A DNA stretch of 64,000 bases from Uloborus plumipes (taxonomy: Eukaryota > Arthropoda > Arachnida > Araneae > Uloboridae): positions 62,001 to 126,000 of the forward strand of contig JAXGGA010001177.1 in the NCBI GenBank assembly GCA_038373865.1, given 5' to 3'. Positions 35,501 to 46,080 of the stretch are shown here, piece after piece; position 1 is the stretch's first letter; the number at the start of each line of letters is the position of its first letter. The position numbers were made by a program, and so were the translations under genes. The notes below the pieces were generated by a model that searched no databases, was not told where the DNA came from, and saw only the letters and a list, made by a program, of their open reading frames with translations.

Positions 35501-38500
35501 GCCACTTGTCTTTTGCTCTGGAGAAAATTGACTTTTTTGGAGGTCACAGTAACCTTCGAGAATTGAGGTAAATGTGGTGAAATTATCTGCGAGAATTCTT
35601 GAGAAAATTGAAATTTTTGAGAGGTCACAATGACCTCCCATGACCTCCAGCTGGCATACCCCAGCTTGCTACACCCCCCCCCCTAAAGTGAGTCCTGGCT
35701 GCGACCATGAATAAAAATGAAACTTTTAAAAAGGGACTTAATATTTCAACCTTTGTTTAGGGTTTTTCCCTCTTCACATTTGGGTAAAAAAAATAAATAA
35801 TTAAAAAAAGGCAGGAGTTGGGAGTCGGAGTCGGAAGTTTTAAAATCCCGGAGTCGGAGTCTACAATTTTTCCTCCGATTCCGCAGCCTTGGTAAAAAGT
35901 ACTATCAACATGGATGCTGCTAGTACTTTTCCCCGTATTTTTTTACGAAATTGTTTTACAGTGTATCTGAGGTACAATTAATGTAGCTGATAAACCTCTT
36001 AGGCCAGACTACGAGTTAGCCTAATACGTTCTAAAATTTTGTCATACATTACTCGCAAGGGTTGAGATGGTTCAAGTAGTTGTTGTTACTTGAACCAATC
36101 GAGAACCCGAACCCAAGCTGACAAATCTACCAGATTTAAGGCAGAATAGGTACGGCTTCCGTTTTTACGAGCTCCCTTAAGGTGGAAAGCTCAACACACA
36201 TGCCATAAGACCCGTTTATACGGCAGGTAGCCATTCACAACACATATTCACACAAAGAAAGGACAGGAGAGAGAAAGTACATCCATGCCCGAGCCAGGAT
36301 CCGAACCCGGGACCTCTCCATCAGCAGCCTGACTTCTCTAACCACCAGACAACGTGGCCAGCATTGCTTGTTTCCAACATGTCTTTGATTCTCTTTCTAG
36401 GACGAGATCAGCCACTTTCTGGAAGTGCTGAAAAGCCACAACGGGAGCCCCATCGACGTAATGGAGCCGCTCACACCAAGCATGTCGAACAACATGTCCT
36501 CCCTAGTTTTCGGGACGAGATACGACTACAAGGACCCTGAGAGAATTCTGCTTGACCACAGCTTGGACGAGGTGTCCAGAATAGCGGGACAGACTGCTGT
36601 TCACATATTCTTTCCTTGGATCAAATACGTACCTTTCATAGTCAAGTTTCTGGATTTCGAGAAAGGCCTTACCGCAGCTACTTGCATGGAAAACATTTAC
36701 AGGTATTCTTTAGATATTTACTTAGTTATTTTTTACATCGTGCGTAAAAAAAGAGTCAGTTAAAAAAAAAGAAGAAAAATAGAATTTGAATTTTGACACA
36801 TCGAGTTGAATTAAAATTATGTTTTTCACAATGACGAACAGCGACAGGGGGAGGGGGGTGGCAATTGATTTTATCACGTATGCTTTACTGCACATCTTAG
36901 TTTACAAATGTTGACCTCATATGTTTCGAACTTCAACTATGAAAGGGATCCTGAAGAAAGCCCTAAACCTCCCTTCTGCTAGCATTAAAGATAGTCTAAA
37001 AAAGCCTTTTTTAAACTTTAGTATTGTAAATTTAGCAGTGGTGTGTCCCTGAAGGGAAGGGCATCGCCCCCATCACCCCTTCCTACTATCCGTTCTTGAG
37101 TGTGCCACCATGTTCTGAATGGTGATGCAGCGGGACTATTTTAGACTGCGCCACCGGGTCCAGCATGCCCCCCCCCCCCCAGGGAGGTGGAGCACTATCA
37201 CGTGAGACGTTGGCAAAGTACCAATCTGACTGAGGGACTACTCGACGCTTGAGGTTCAAAAAGAAAGCATTTAGAAAGTTGTCACTGCGGAGAAAAAAAA
37301 AACCTCAGCATTTAGACTTTTTAGATTTTAAGTCAGGGAATATAACACATGTGCATACATTTAAAAAAAAGACGAAAAATTCCCAAAATACAGACATTTG
37401 ATTCGTTTTTATACACTCTTTAATAAAGGGTAGTTTCTATTCAAGTAAAAATCGACAGCATAAAAATTTGCCTAACATTATAAGATATCTTAAAATGTTA
37501 AAAATTAAAAGTAATGCTGGTGTGAAAAGCGAATCAAACTTCCATTCGGGTCATTTTCAAAATTTGCTTACATTTGCTGTCCGGAGGTTAAAAGGACGAT
37601 TTTAAAGCATAACTTATATTTTAAATTCAATGCGAATAATTATTTTCTGCAAGAAATACCCCCCCAAAAAAATTCTATCACTCAACAAATTATTGAAATT
37701 TATTTATTTATTTTTATATGTCTTTAAAAATGAGAATCAAGGCAAAAACGCTTGTCCATTTCCGATTTTCGCAAGTTCAACTATTTTTTTCCTATACTTA
37801 ATGGTCAAAAAAAGTAAATGCGACATATTATTTTTATATATTGACTATTAGTATATGGTATTCATGATAAATATTGACAATAGTAATTTTATTTCAATAA
37901 GAAATGTATGAATATATTTTGTCCGGATGTTCTTGTCAAGTCCGTTACCCTAAGATTATTTTAGCTAAAAAAGGTATTTATGGAAGTCAAAAGATGGTAA
38001 CATGTATTCAGTTAACTTAACAAACTAGTGACGTAACTATTTCGTACCATTTTGTTTTCCTGAGTCGAGAAGTATTGCGTGGCGTTTCGCATAAGACTTC
38101 TTCCAGGCGCGTATTTTTATTCTTTGTCAAGTCTGTCACCAAAGATTTTAGTATTAATTTTTACTTTTTCTAAACTTTTACCCCTAAATATTGTTCATTA
38201 TACAACTCTAAGAAAATGCATATTGTAGTTCAATTTTTAAATTCGACAACCTAGCCATAATTTGACATTTTGGTTGAAATGTCAAGTCCGTTACTGGTCA
38301 AATCCGTTACCAAATGTCAAATTCGTTACCATAGAGTTTTTGATCAATATTTCAATCATCACAAACATCGTTTTAAGCTTCAGGGCGCAAATAATTTCAA
38401 ATGAAGTTGGTTCTAGGCTCTATGATATAGTTTAAAAGTGAGATTTCATATTGATTTTGTATGGTAAATGGACGACAATTTTCCTTGCAACTTACAGTTT

Positions 38501-41500
38501 TACAATAGCATTTGAATACTTAATTATTCATCAAAGTGTACAACCAGTTACTTTTTTACACACCTACAATATGTGACTAAACATCTGTTTGTATTTCTAA
38601 AAAAAATAGCAAGTTAAAAAAATTACTTAAAAATTTTGAAATGTAAGCATATGGTGAAAATGACCCATTCCCTTTATATTATTTAAGATTTTATCGATTT
38701 TCTATGCCAATAGAAATGTATTCGTACAAGTGCTATCAGCAATAGTATTTCTTTTAACGTCTTAGTCTGATTCTGAAATTTTGATTCAATCTTACTACTA
38801 TTATATATGCGAAAGTTTGTATGGATGGATGTATGGATGTATGGATGTTTGTTCCTCTTTCACGCAAAAACTACTGAATGGATTTTAATGGAACTTTTAA
38901 CCATAATGTAGCTTATACATCAGAATAACACATAGGCTATAATTTATAACGATATTCGAAAAAGTTCGATTGGTAGTGCTTTTTTCATTCCAATTTAAGC
39001 ATATTTTTCGCATAAATCCGCGAAGGCTTCCAACAAACTAATTCAGTATTTAGTGTATCATCTCAACTCCCTGTCGCAAGCTAAAATTGCGAGCATCATT
39101 TCTTCTTTCCGTATTTAATGTTCAAATCTTTTCTCAAGTCAAATCAAGAAGGCTTTTTTTTCCAGCTTTATGGGGAATATCCAGGCTTTTACCAGGATTT
39201 GTATTTAAAACGTTTTGTAGTCTTAGTTGTGTAAGTAGAATATTTATCCTTAAGCAATGTGTTTCTTAATGTGCATTGCTGCGTGAAAATATTATTTTTT
39301 TAGAATAAATTGTATTCCTTTATTAGTAAATTGTTCACTGTATCAATTATTTTCACAAGTTTCCTGGAACTGGATATTTCCCATGCCATATAGACGCAAT
39401 GCTAAAGATTCCGCTTAATCGAATTCTCCGCTTAATCAAATATTTCTTGGAACCGACAGTGTTCGTTTGGGCGGGGTCGACAGTATGTGTTTTAGAGTAT
39501 CGGTAATGTAATCGCTTGAAGAGATTAGCAACTAAGGTATAACTTTGGTATACCCCCCCCCCCCCAAAAAAAAAATTACTCGCCAAATCTGGAACTCCCT
39601 ACGGACTCTTTATGGTTGCTGTTTCCTATTTTGGTGTTGCCAATTTAGGTTTTTGCTGTTGCCAAATTTAGTATTTTCTTGCATTTGTACCATTTTTTGA
39701 GTTTATTTTTTGAAGTTTTGTGGCAATAATTTTTGTGGCAATAGGTTTTTTGCTTGGCGAGAAAAAAAAGTCGCCGAATTTCCGATTTGGGGCTTATATC
39801 AAAGTAGTTCCGTTTCGTAAATTTATCGGTCCTGCTTAAACAGGTAACGGATAAAAAATACAATTTTACGGTATTTTTAAAAATATGTTTGCGCTGACTG
39901 GGCGGGTACTTACAATTGGTCACTTAGAATCCAATCGAACAGGTATCTTGCCGAATTTGTTGCAAGAATATTATAACTAAGATTATGGGTAATTTTTCAA
40001 CGGACGCCAGTTTTGGCGCCAAAGACTATGTAATAATACTTTGCTTCTTACACGATATAACTAAAATAAAACGATTGTTGTCTGATATTTGTAATCTGCG
40101 CCAAAATCTTAATCATCGAGATAATACTCCCACAGTTGAAGAAAAGTTCAGGTTTTTTTTTTTTTTTTGGCCGATTCCGTACGTTGTCATTAATAAACTT
40201 TTAAAACTTACGTCAAAGCGTAAAGTAATCCGCATACGAAATTAATCAAACCTCAAAACTAAAACTACCATTAATTTGTGTTTTTCGCACAAATAATTGT
40301 CAAATGCTCCCTACTAATTTCGAAATCACTTAGGACAAAACTTTTAGCGTCATTTCATGGTCAGCAATATTTTCTCAGCATTAAATGACAATTTTTCTTT
40401 GACAAAAATTACTGACTTTATAATACCTAAGCATATTTTCATAAAGTAGGGAGGGGAGCAAAATTATCCTAGGTATCCCAAAACAGTTACCGCAAATTTA
40501 GCGACATTTTAAATCGTCAAAGCGGTACGTTTTGAGTTCTTTTAGTTTAGGAAAAAAAAAAGGCGATTATAAATTGTTTCTCAATATTTTTACTGGCCCA
40601 GGCAACGCCGGGTATTTTTGCTAGTTTTCTAATATTTGTTCCGCTTTCTCCTTTTAGGAAGCATATCAAAAAACACATAGAAACTTTAGATCCGAAAAAT
40701 CCTCGGGACTTTGTCGACAGCTATTTGATAGAAATGGAAGAAAGGCAGAAAAAAGGTCTAGAAACTTCAATGACAAGTAAGCGACAATACTAAAGTTTAT
40801 TAGCAGGATAAAAGTTACGAAGAATAAATCTTTTGTTAAGTCTTTTGTTGTTGTTGCTGTTGTTTAAACTACTTAGGTATCTGAGTTTATGCAAAAATTT
40901 TCAATCCAATTTCAGGCAGAAAAGTTAAGGCTTCGTTTTACAGATTACCACTAAGGTGGAAGTCTGATTTCGCTCAGACAGCACACGATAGACTGAAGCA
41001 CCATCTCTCAGCAATTTGATAATTTTAATCCAAACCTAAAGCTAAACAAATCCTCGTTCAGCAACCTCATAAGTAGTAATTTGAAATAGGAACTTAAAAG
41101 ACTTCGTGACCGCGGCATATTTTACTTGCCTCCATTTCATGTAGAGAACAAGGAGAACCTTTGACCGTGTCGGTATCAAACCCAAACCCTCTCTTTACGA
41201 ATACAATGCCTTAAAGATTAGGCAACTATGGTCTGTTAATCTTTTAAAAACCTGTATAACTTATAATTTACTCTACACAGAAAAAATTCTTTTGTTTCAA
41301 CTTGAAGGTAGAAATATAAACCGATTTCTATAACTGCGCTCCAAATTTAAGTTGAACTGAATTTTATGAAGTATTCGCCAACTTGCCTCATAAGTATGGC
41401 CAATTTTGCCATCGACGGGGTAACACGGCGCACATTGTTTGTATCTTACTTTGGGCTATAGCTTTAAGGCCCGGTTTCCTAGAATCGTCGCTGACGCCGG

Positions 41501-44500
41501 ACGCGACGCACGCTGGAATCAGAACCAGTTTGATTGGAGCGTGGCATGAAGCGACGTCAATCTGCGACTCAGGCGCATGCGCAGAAGGCGGCGGCGTCTG
41601 TCGCTTAGCCAGAGATCGACGATTTCACTCCTAGGAAACCGGGCCTTTAGGCTTTAGCTACACATAAGGTACAAACGCGACAAACATAGAACTCAAAGGT
41701 ATTTATAGCGAAATATATGTGTCTTTTAGCTGCAGTAATTTATTTACTTTAGTCTTCATTTTGTCTTTATTTCCTTCTTGAGCGTGCCTATTCGAAAGAG
41801 TAGATTTAATAACTTTGTATTCCTTACTAAGGTTTTGCCCCTCTTAACTTAGAATCCTATTCAATTTACAGGTAAAACATTGATAGGCAGCGCTGGGGAC
41901 CTCTTTGGAGCCGGCAGCGAAACTGTACGGACGTCCATAGCTTGGTGCTTGTACACCATGGCTGGATGTCCTGAAGTTCAGAAGAAGGTTCAGAGAGAAA
42001 TTCTCGACGTCCTGGGGACAGACAGAAATCCAGAATTTTCTGATCAGAAGAACATGCCGTACACGCATTCTGTTCTCTTGGAAATATCCCGGTGGCGAAC
42101 TACAGTTCCCTTAAATATTTTGAGATAGTAAGTAATTAATTATAAGGATCAGTTCATAATTTTGCGATTTACAATTAAAAACAGTAAAAAAGTTGCATAA
42201 ATCGGAATAAATTTTGAATAGATTAAAAAATATAAACATTCTAGAACGAAAAAACTATTTCTGCATAAATGGTGGTTTTTATCTTTTGAAGACTGAAGAT
42301 TTTGTGAAGATTGGATATTTCACAGATGAAAACGTTTTTTTTTTCTCGTGAGAAAAAAAGTCCAGTGGACGATGTTCAATTAATCGGATGCCGGTTTAGA
42401 AGGAATGTACTGCATTGTTGCTCTAATATATCTTCCAAACCATTAAAATAATGAGAAGAGAAAAAAAAAAAAAAAACGAAAAAAAAATGTTTAACTAAAG
42501 CAACCGCGTTGTTTTTTTTTTTTTTTAATTCATTTGAAAATACACAATTTATGTCATTTATATCAACTTGTTTCAAAGAACTTGCTTGGAACAATTTGGT
42601 ATAAATGGAAGAATTTCCCAACTAGGATTAATTGCCGTGTGTAATCGTTCTAAGGCTCAAATCTCCCCAACGTTTACATTTGGCACCAGTGGCATCCGGC
42701 ATTGTCTATGTGTCCTCCGTTGAGGACTTAGATAGAAGGAAAATCAGCATTGTATTTCTTTGTAATTAATTGCTTTTGGTTAAAAAAAAATGTAACGTTA
42801 GGACACATATAAAGTGTGTGTCTTCTGAGTTCCGAGTAAGTGAGAATTATGGGTGTTTGCTCAGCTTGCAAGAGTGATTTTTTGTTGCATTTTAATACAG
42901 TAAAATCCCCTAATAACGAATACTAATGCAACGAGATATTCGTTTCAATAAAGCAAATGCTCACAGTCCCGGTATAACTGCTGTTACAGTACTTGGATTT
43001 CCATTACAACGAAAATCCCGCTGCAATGAACAAAATTTTCCGGTCCCTTGAAGTTTTTTGTAACGGCATGTCACTGCATTTCGCTTCAGAATCTATTTTG
43101 CTCTACTTTGGTAGCTTATTGAAAAATGTCTTTGAAAATTATATGTTTGATTAACTAAGCAAGTGTGCTTTTTTCTCCTGCAGCACAGTAGCAGATACAA
43201 GTGTGTGTGGATACAATATCCCAAAGAGTACCATCGTCTTAGCAAATTTTTGGGCCGTCCACCACGATCCAAACAACTGGGAAAATCCCGATAAATTCGA
43301 GCCAGAGAGGTTTTTATCAGCGGACGGAAAATGCATCGTGAAATCCATCCATTTGATGCCATTCTCTGTGGGTAAGAAGTAGCTCTTATTCCAATAACGG
43401 ACGTCTATAGTTCAATTCTGTAAGTTGAATTCTGACTTTGAGAGTGTTTTTGGGGAGTTAGTTCAGTGAAGAGAAAAAATTTGACAGAATTCACAGAATG
43501 ATTTCTGTTGTTGTTGTTACAACTCGGGTATCCGAGCCCGAATAAATGAAATCTACTCAATTTATGACATGATAGGTATACGGCTTCCGTTTTTACGAGC
43601 ACCATTAAGGTGGAATATCGTTTTAGCTCAACACACATGCCAAAGTACCCGTTCATATTGAGAGAACAATAAATGGACGTAAGGGTTTTTGGAGGCCTTA
43701 ACTAATTTTACAGAGTATGTAGCTACTCTGTTACACGTGGACTGATGTTAAATTGGAAAATAGGTTCCTTTTTGACGTAGCAGACATCAATCAGATTTTT
43801 TGCTGCTGCATTTTTCAAACAATCTGCCTCAGTTGATCAATTTAAATAATACTTATATGTTAATTGTTAACAAAAATCTGTAATCAAGTTAAATAAATTA
43901 TACTTAATCGCTGAATATTTCCCCCCTTCTTCGGCACAAGCAATCTGTAATGTTTTGCATCGTAGCGCTATGCGGTGTTTGAGGCAGCAACGAAATGTAC
44001 TGTCAAACGTGACAAAAAATATGTACTGAATATTTTGAGCTCCCATCCCACCTCTCTTCCTATTGTCTGAGTTTTTAACAATTCGTGAGTTGTAAGGCTC
44101 ACCCTCCCCCCCCCCCATAAATAAAACACAATTGTAAGATCATTTCTTTAAGAACGCGTCTGACAAACATGCACTTACATGTTTACAGGTTGGAAACTTA
44201 AGGTGTACTGACCAGAGAATAAAAGCATAAACACAATTTCATTTCCGAAAATTCGTAGTATCGTTAAATCGTACTTTTTTTTTTTTTATTTGGGGGAGTT
44301 TTTCCATTAAAGCTTGTAGCTGCAAAAGTTAGTACTGACAATTCCAATTCTTTTGCAAATGCATTTTATCACAGTATTTTGACGACAATACATAGGTAGG
44401 TCAACTACCTGAGAAAGTTGGAGAGTTTTAAAATCGTTCCCAAAATGGCTTAAACAAAACAGAAAAATAAGTTATTAAAACTCATCTATTTTTGTAGCGA

Positions 44501-44932
44501 CAGACATGTGAAATTTCTCCTTTTTTTAAATTTGAGATATAATTTTACACTTATATGCTTCAATTTGCATAAGGTTTTTCCTTTAGGTGGTTGAAATAAA
44601 AGAAAGTGCCCCAGTCAAGTGAAAGGACACCTGGGAAATGACGTCTGGGAGACGTCATTTTATGTCAAGGACTTAAATTTCTAATATCGCATGTTCAAAA
44701 AAAAAAAAAAAAAAATTATTGCTTTCGCATAATACGATATCTTTTCATTTCAGGTAAAAGAGTATGCCCAGGAGAGACAATGGCCAACATGGAAATATTT
44801 CTCTACTTCGTCTCCATCCTTCAAAAGTTTGACGTAGTTTTCCCTGATGGATTCAAACCGACATTTGTGGGAGAAGTTAGTCTGACTTGCCGGCCAGAAG
44901 AACATAAACTTTCATTTATTGCCAAGAGTTGA
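29331..44932 (+). CDS. Cytochrome P450 gene C (clan 2-like), complete
   Basis: Membrane-bound P450 monooxygenase, paralogue of gene B, in the same orientation. Exons: 29331-29548, 33245-33378, 33814-33923, 36401-36702, 40658-40776, 41872-42127, 43184-43371, 44754-44932. All eight lengths equal those of gene B, giving 501 residues and showing that the structure predates the duplication. Landmarks are the N-terminal anchor (LLIAVITLIIAYFVVILV), hinge PPGPIGLPIVG, WQEQR, AGSET, EISR, PERF and FSVGKRVCPGE; every signature is intact. The gene is clearly older relative to A and B: many substitutions lie throughout and the C-terminus reads LSFIAKS. All borders are GT-AG. Two exons have transposon or SINE edges within 40 bp of their acceptors (exons 4 and 5). 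Substrate is unknown; the divergence suggests a different one from A/B. Confidence 0.95.
29789..29947. mobile_element. Tigger-like MITE
   Basis: 159 bp from tacagttgaacctcg to gtttgactgta, in intron 1. The ends are of the pogo/Tigger style seen elsewhere in this window. Confidence 0.6.
30744..30867 (-). mobile_element. Harbinger-type MITE copy 2
   Basis: 124 bp, the inverted counterpart of 27842-27972, with TTA at 30741-30743 and 30868-30870. Confidence 0.85.
30871..32849. other. Intron 1 of P450 gene C, central part
   Basis: AT-rich. It contains a perfect 18-bp hairpin at 32381-32417 and no coding feature. Confidence 0.5.
32381..32417. repeat. Perfect 18-bp hairpin
   Basis: atgaaagctgtgatagaa is followed by one base and then its exact reverse complement. 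The flanks (tgcttag / taagca) pair weakly beyond it. Confidence 0.8.
32850..32994. repeat. Tigger-like MITE remnant
   Basis: It starts tactgtcgacgaataccc and ends gcggggccgacagta, with internal ccccgcttaatcgaat. The same family has pieces at 39395-39486 and 62920-63001. Confidence 0.6.
33245..33378 (+). CDS. P450 gene C exon 2
   Basis: 134 nt. It encodes IRLGSELVVVLNGTKSIREA onwards; acceptor cactag, donor gtaagt. Confidence 0.95.
33814..33923 (+). CDS. P450 gene C exon 3
   Basis: 110 nt. It encodes PFFIGGVHVWQEQRKFVVHT onwards with the C-helix WxxxR; donor gtaaca. Confidence 0.95.
34619..34804. mobile_element. hAT-type MITE
   Basis: 186 bp with ends CAGGTCCGTCATTT / AAATGACGGACCTG. The flanks ataattcc and ataattaa match in 6 of 8 bases, an eroded target duplication. 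It contains long G and C runs. Confidence 0.75.
35153..35891. mobile_element. hAT-type element with CGGAGTCGG-rich ends
   Basis: 739 bp with ends CAGGGCTGCGGAGTCGG... and ...CGCAGCCTTG. It has a perfect 8-bp target duplication GTAAAAAG (35145-35152 and 35892-35899), and the subterminal regions repeat cggagtcgg in both directions. Confidence 0.92.
36076..36362 (-). repeat. tRNA-derived SINE, family 2
   Basis: Read on the minus strand, the head at 36362 gives a tRNA-like A box (tctggtggttagagaa) and B box (cccgggttcggatcc), followed by the body shared with 43504-43655, 55779-56059 and 57609-57892. It ends 38 bp before exon 4. It is not a functional tRNA, as the body has no cloverleaf. Confidence 0.8.
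36401..36702 (+). CDS. P450 gene C exon 4
   Basis: 302 nt. It encodes DEISHFLEVLKSHNGSPIDV onwards, ending MENIYR (last codon split); donor gtattc. Confidence 0.95.
36703..37934. other. Intron 4 of P450 gene C, 5' part
   Basis: AT-rich with a C run near 37168-37180. No gene is supported. Confidence 0.5.
37935..38330 (+). repeat. Five spaced copies of GTCAAGTCCGTTACC
   Basis: Copies or near-copies lie at 37935-37949, 38126-38140, 38281-38295, 38297-38311 and 38316-38330, all on the + strand and the last three almost in tandem. The role and origin are unknown. Confidence 0.75.
38790..40624 (+). mobile_element. Helitron-like non-autonomous element
   Basis: It starts TCTTACTACTATTATATATG after an A and ends GCTAG before a T, the A^T insertion pattern of Helitrons. 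A hairpin with stem CC(A)GG...CCGGG (40598-40613) precedes the CTAG end by about 8 bases. There is no Rep/helicase coding. It lies in intron 4 and stops 33 bp before exon 5. Confidence 0.8.
39395..39486. repeat. Tigger-like fragment inside the Helitron
   Basis: It contains ccgcttaatcgaattctccgcttaatc and ends gcggggtcgacagta, as in 32850-32994. Confidence 0.55.
40658..40776 (+). CDS. P450 gene C exon 5
   Basis: 119 nt. It encodes KHIKKHIETLDPKNPRDFVD onwards; acceptor ttttag, donor gtaagc. Confidence 0.95.
41467..41646. mobile_element. Harbinger-type MITE, GC-rich
   Basis: 180 bp with ends AGGCCCGGTTTCCTAG / CTAGGAAACCGGGCCT and TTA at both sides (41464-41466, 41647-41649). It is clearly more GC- and CpG-rich than the surrounding intron. 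Confidence 0.85.
41872..42127 (+). CDS. P450 gene C exon 6
   Basis: 256 nt. It carries FGAGSET and the K-helix EISR, ending NILR plus a split Tyr codon; donor gtaagt. Confidence 0.95.
42128..43183. other. Intron 6 of P450 gene C
   Basis: Homopolymeric A and T tracts lie at 42461-42487 and 42512-42527. A possible Tigger-like fragment begins tacagtaaaatcccctaata at 42897. No gene is supported. Confidence 0.45.
43184..43371 (+). CDS. P450 gene C exon 7
   Basis: 188 nt. It encodes TVADTSVCGYNIPKSTIVLA onwards, contains PERF and ends PFSV plus a split Gly codon; donor gtaaga. Confidence 0.95.
43504..43655 (-). repeat. Truncated family 2 SINE body
   Basis: It matches the body of 36076-36362 (tacggcttccgtttttacga, aaggtgga, tcaacacacatgccaaag) but lacks the tRNA-like head. 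Confidence 0.75.
43656..44753. other. Intron 7 of P450 gene C, 3' part
   Basis: AT-rich with a T run at 44275-44288 and an A run at 44696-44715. A short inverted pair at 44634-44659 (aaatgacgtct / agacgtcattt) is notable but has no assigned role. Confidence 0.5.
44754..44932 (+). CDS. P450 gene C exon 8
   Basis: 179 nt with the stop at 44930-44932. It encodes KRVCPGETMANMEIFLYFVS onwards with the heme-ligand Cys. Confidence 0.95.
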
Positions 44933-45757
44933 GCTCATGAGAGCCTTCTGTCTTTGGGATTGAAACTGGGTAAAAGACTCCCTGAGAAGAAGACTTCGAA
45001 ACTCTTCTATATTCCACAAAAAGCGCACTCATCAGTTTACGAAAACTCAAGTTCATAACAGCGGCATTACTTCAAAGAAGTTATGACGTGATTCATCTAA
45101 GAAGACACCTGGATAAGAGTAGAATCGTTGCATTTTTCGGTTTGAGGACTTGTTAACTTTCTGACTCGGCAGTTACAGAAAAATTATCTTCACCGCACCG
45201 CTCTCTTTGTTCAACATCATTTAATTTGTTACATTTTGATAGAATTTAGAACTCTTTTTTATGGCTCGATATATTTATTTGTCAAATTATTTAGCAACTA
45301 AATAACTTTTAATGTTGTTCAGCGACTTGTTTTATTTAAATTTTTTTTCCGCTTTCTAATAGTATTTTTAATGATTTTAATGGTATTGTCTTTTACTTGA
45401 TGACTAATTACTACCTTAATGGAATATTTAGTTATTTTCAAGGAACTAATTAATTTACTTGGAGGATATTTTTCATTTTAACGGATCTTTTTATCTCGTT
45501 TTAAGATATTTTTTATTTATTTAGTGTCTGGGAGCATTGTTTAAAGAGTATTTTTGTACAATAGTTTTCAAATCACTAGAATTCATTTAAAAGATAAAAT
45601 AATGTACAGTATCGTCGTATATCTTACTTTTACGTAACTTTGACCAAACATGGAGGATAGTACTAGGGTTGCCATGCAGATGCAGATTGTCGCAACTTGG
45701 AAGCGATAAATACATCGTGAAGCCTACTAGGTACCCCCGATTCTACACCGCTTCTTA

Positions 45758-46077
45758 AAGGCATATTCACACTACGACCGATCCGGCCGTCCGAACCGAA
45801 TTTTTCGCTGTGAAACTGGTTTTCGAAATCCGTTGCCATGACAACACGCAGAAAAATCGGCTTCCCTCGCCGTTCTAGAATGCTGGATGTCCCCGGACCC
45901 GAAACCAGACCGGTTCTTCGGTAGCGACTTCATGCGCGCTCTTTCTAATTAGTGAGGGAATACCGTCACGTGATTTTCGGACGAAGGTAGTGCGAATGCT
46001 CGAAAATTCTCACCTCCTTCCGTCACGTCCGAAAAACCACTTCGTTCGGCCGGATCGGTCGCTATGTGAATAGGCTT
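45758..46077. mobile_element. Harbinger-type MITE with long GC-rich ends
   Basis: 320 bp with imperfect terminal repeats of about 32 bp (aaggcatattcacactacga / cggtcgctatgtgaataggctt) and TTA at both edges (45755-45757, 46078-46080). Confidence 0.8.
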
Positions 46078-46080
46078 TTA

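Noticed and set aside
36290..36362. Possible minus-strand tRNA gene
   Set aside because: It is the head of SINE family 2, repeated at 55779-56059 and 57609-57892 with the same attached body.
37935..38330. CRISPR-like spaced repeats
   Set aside because: Eukaryotic context, irregular spacing, 15-bp units with mismatches and no cas genes.
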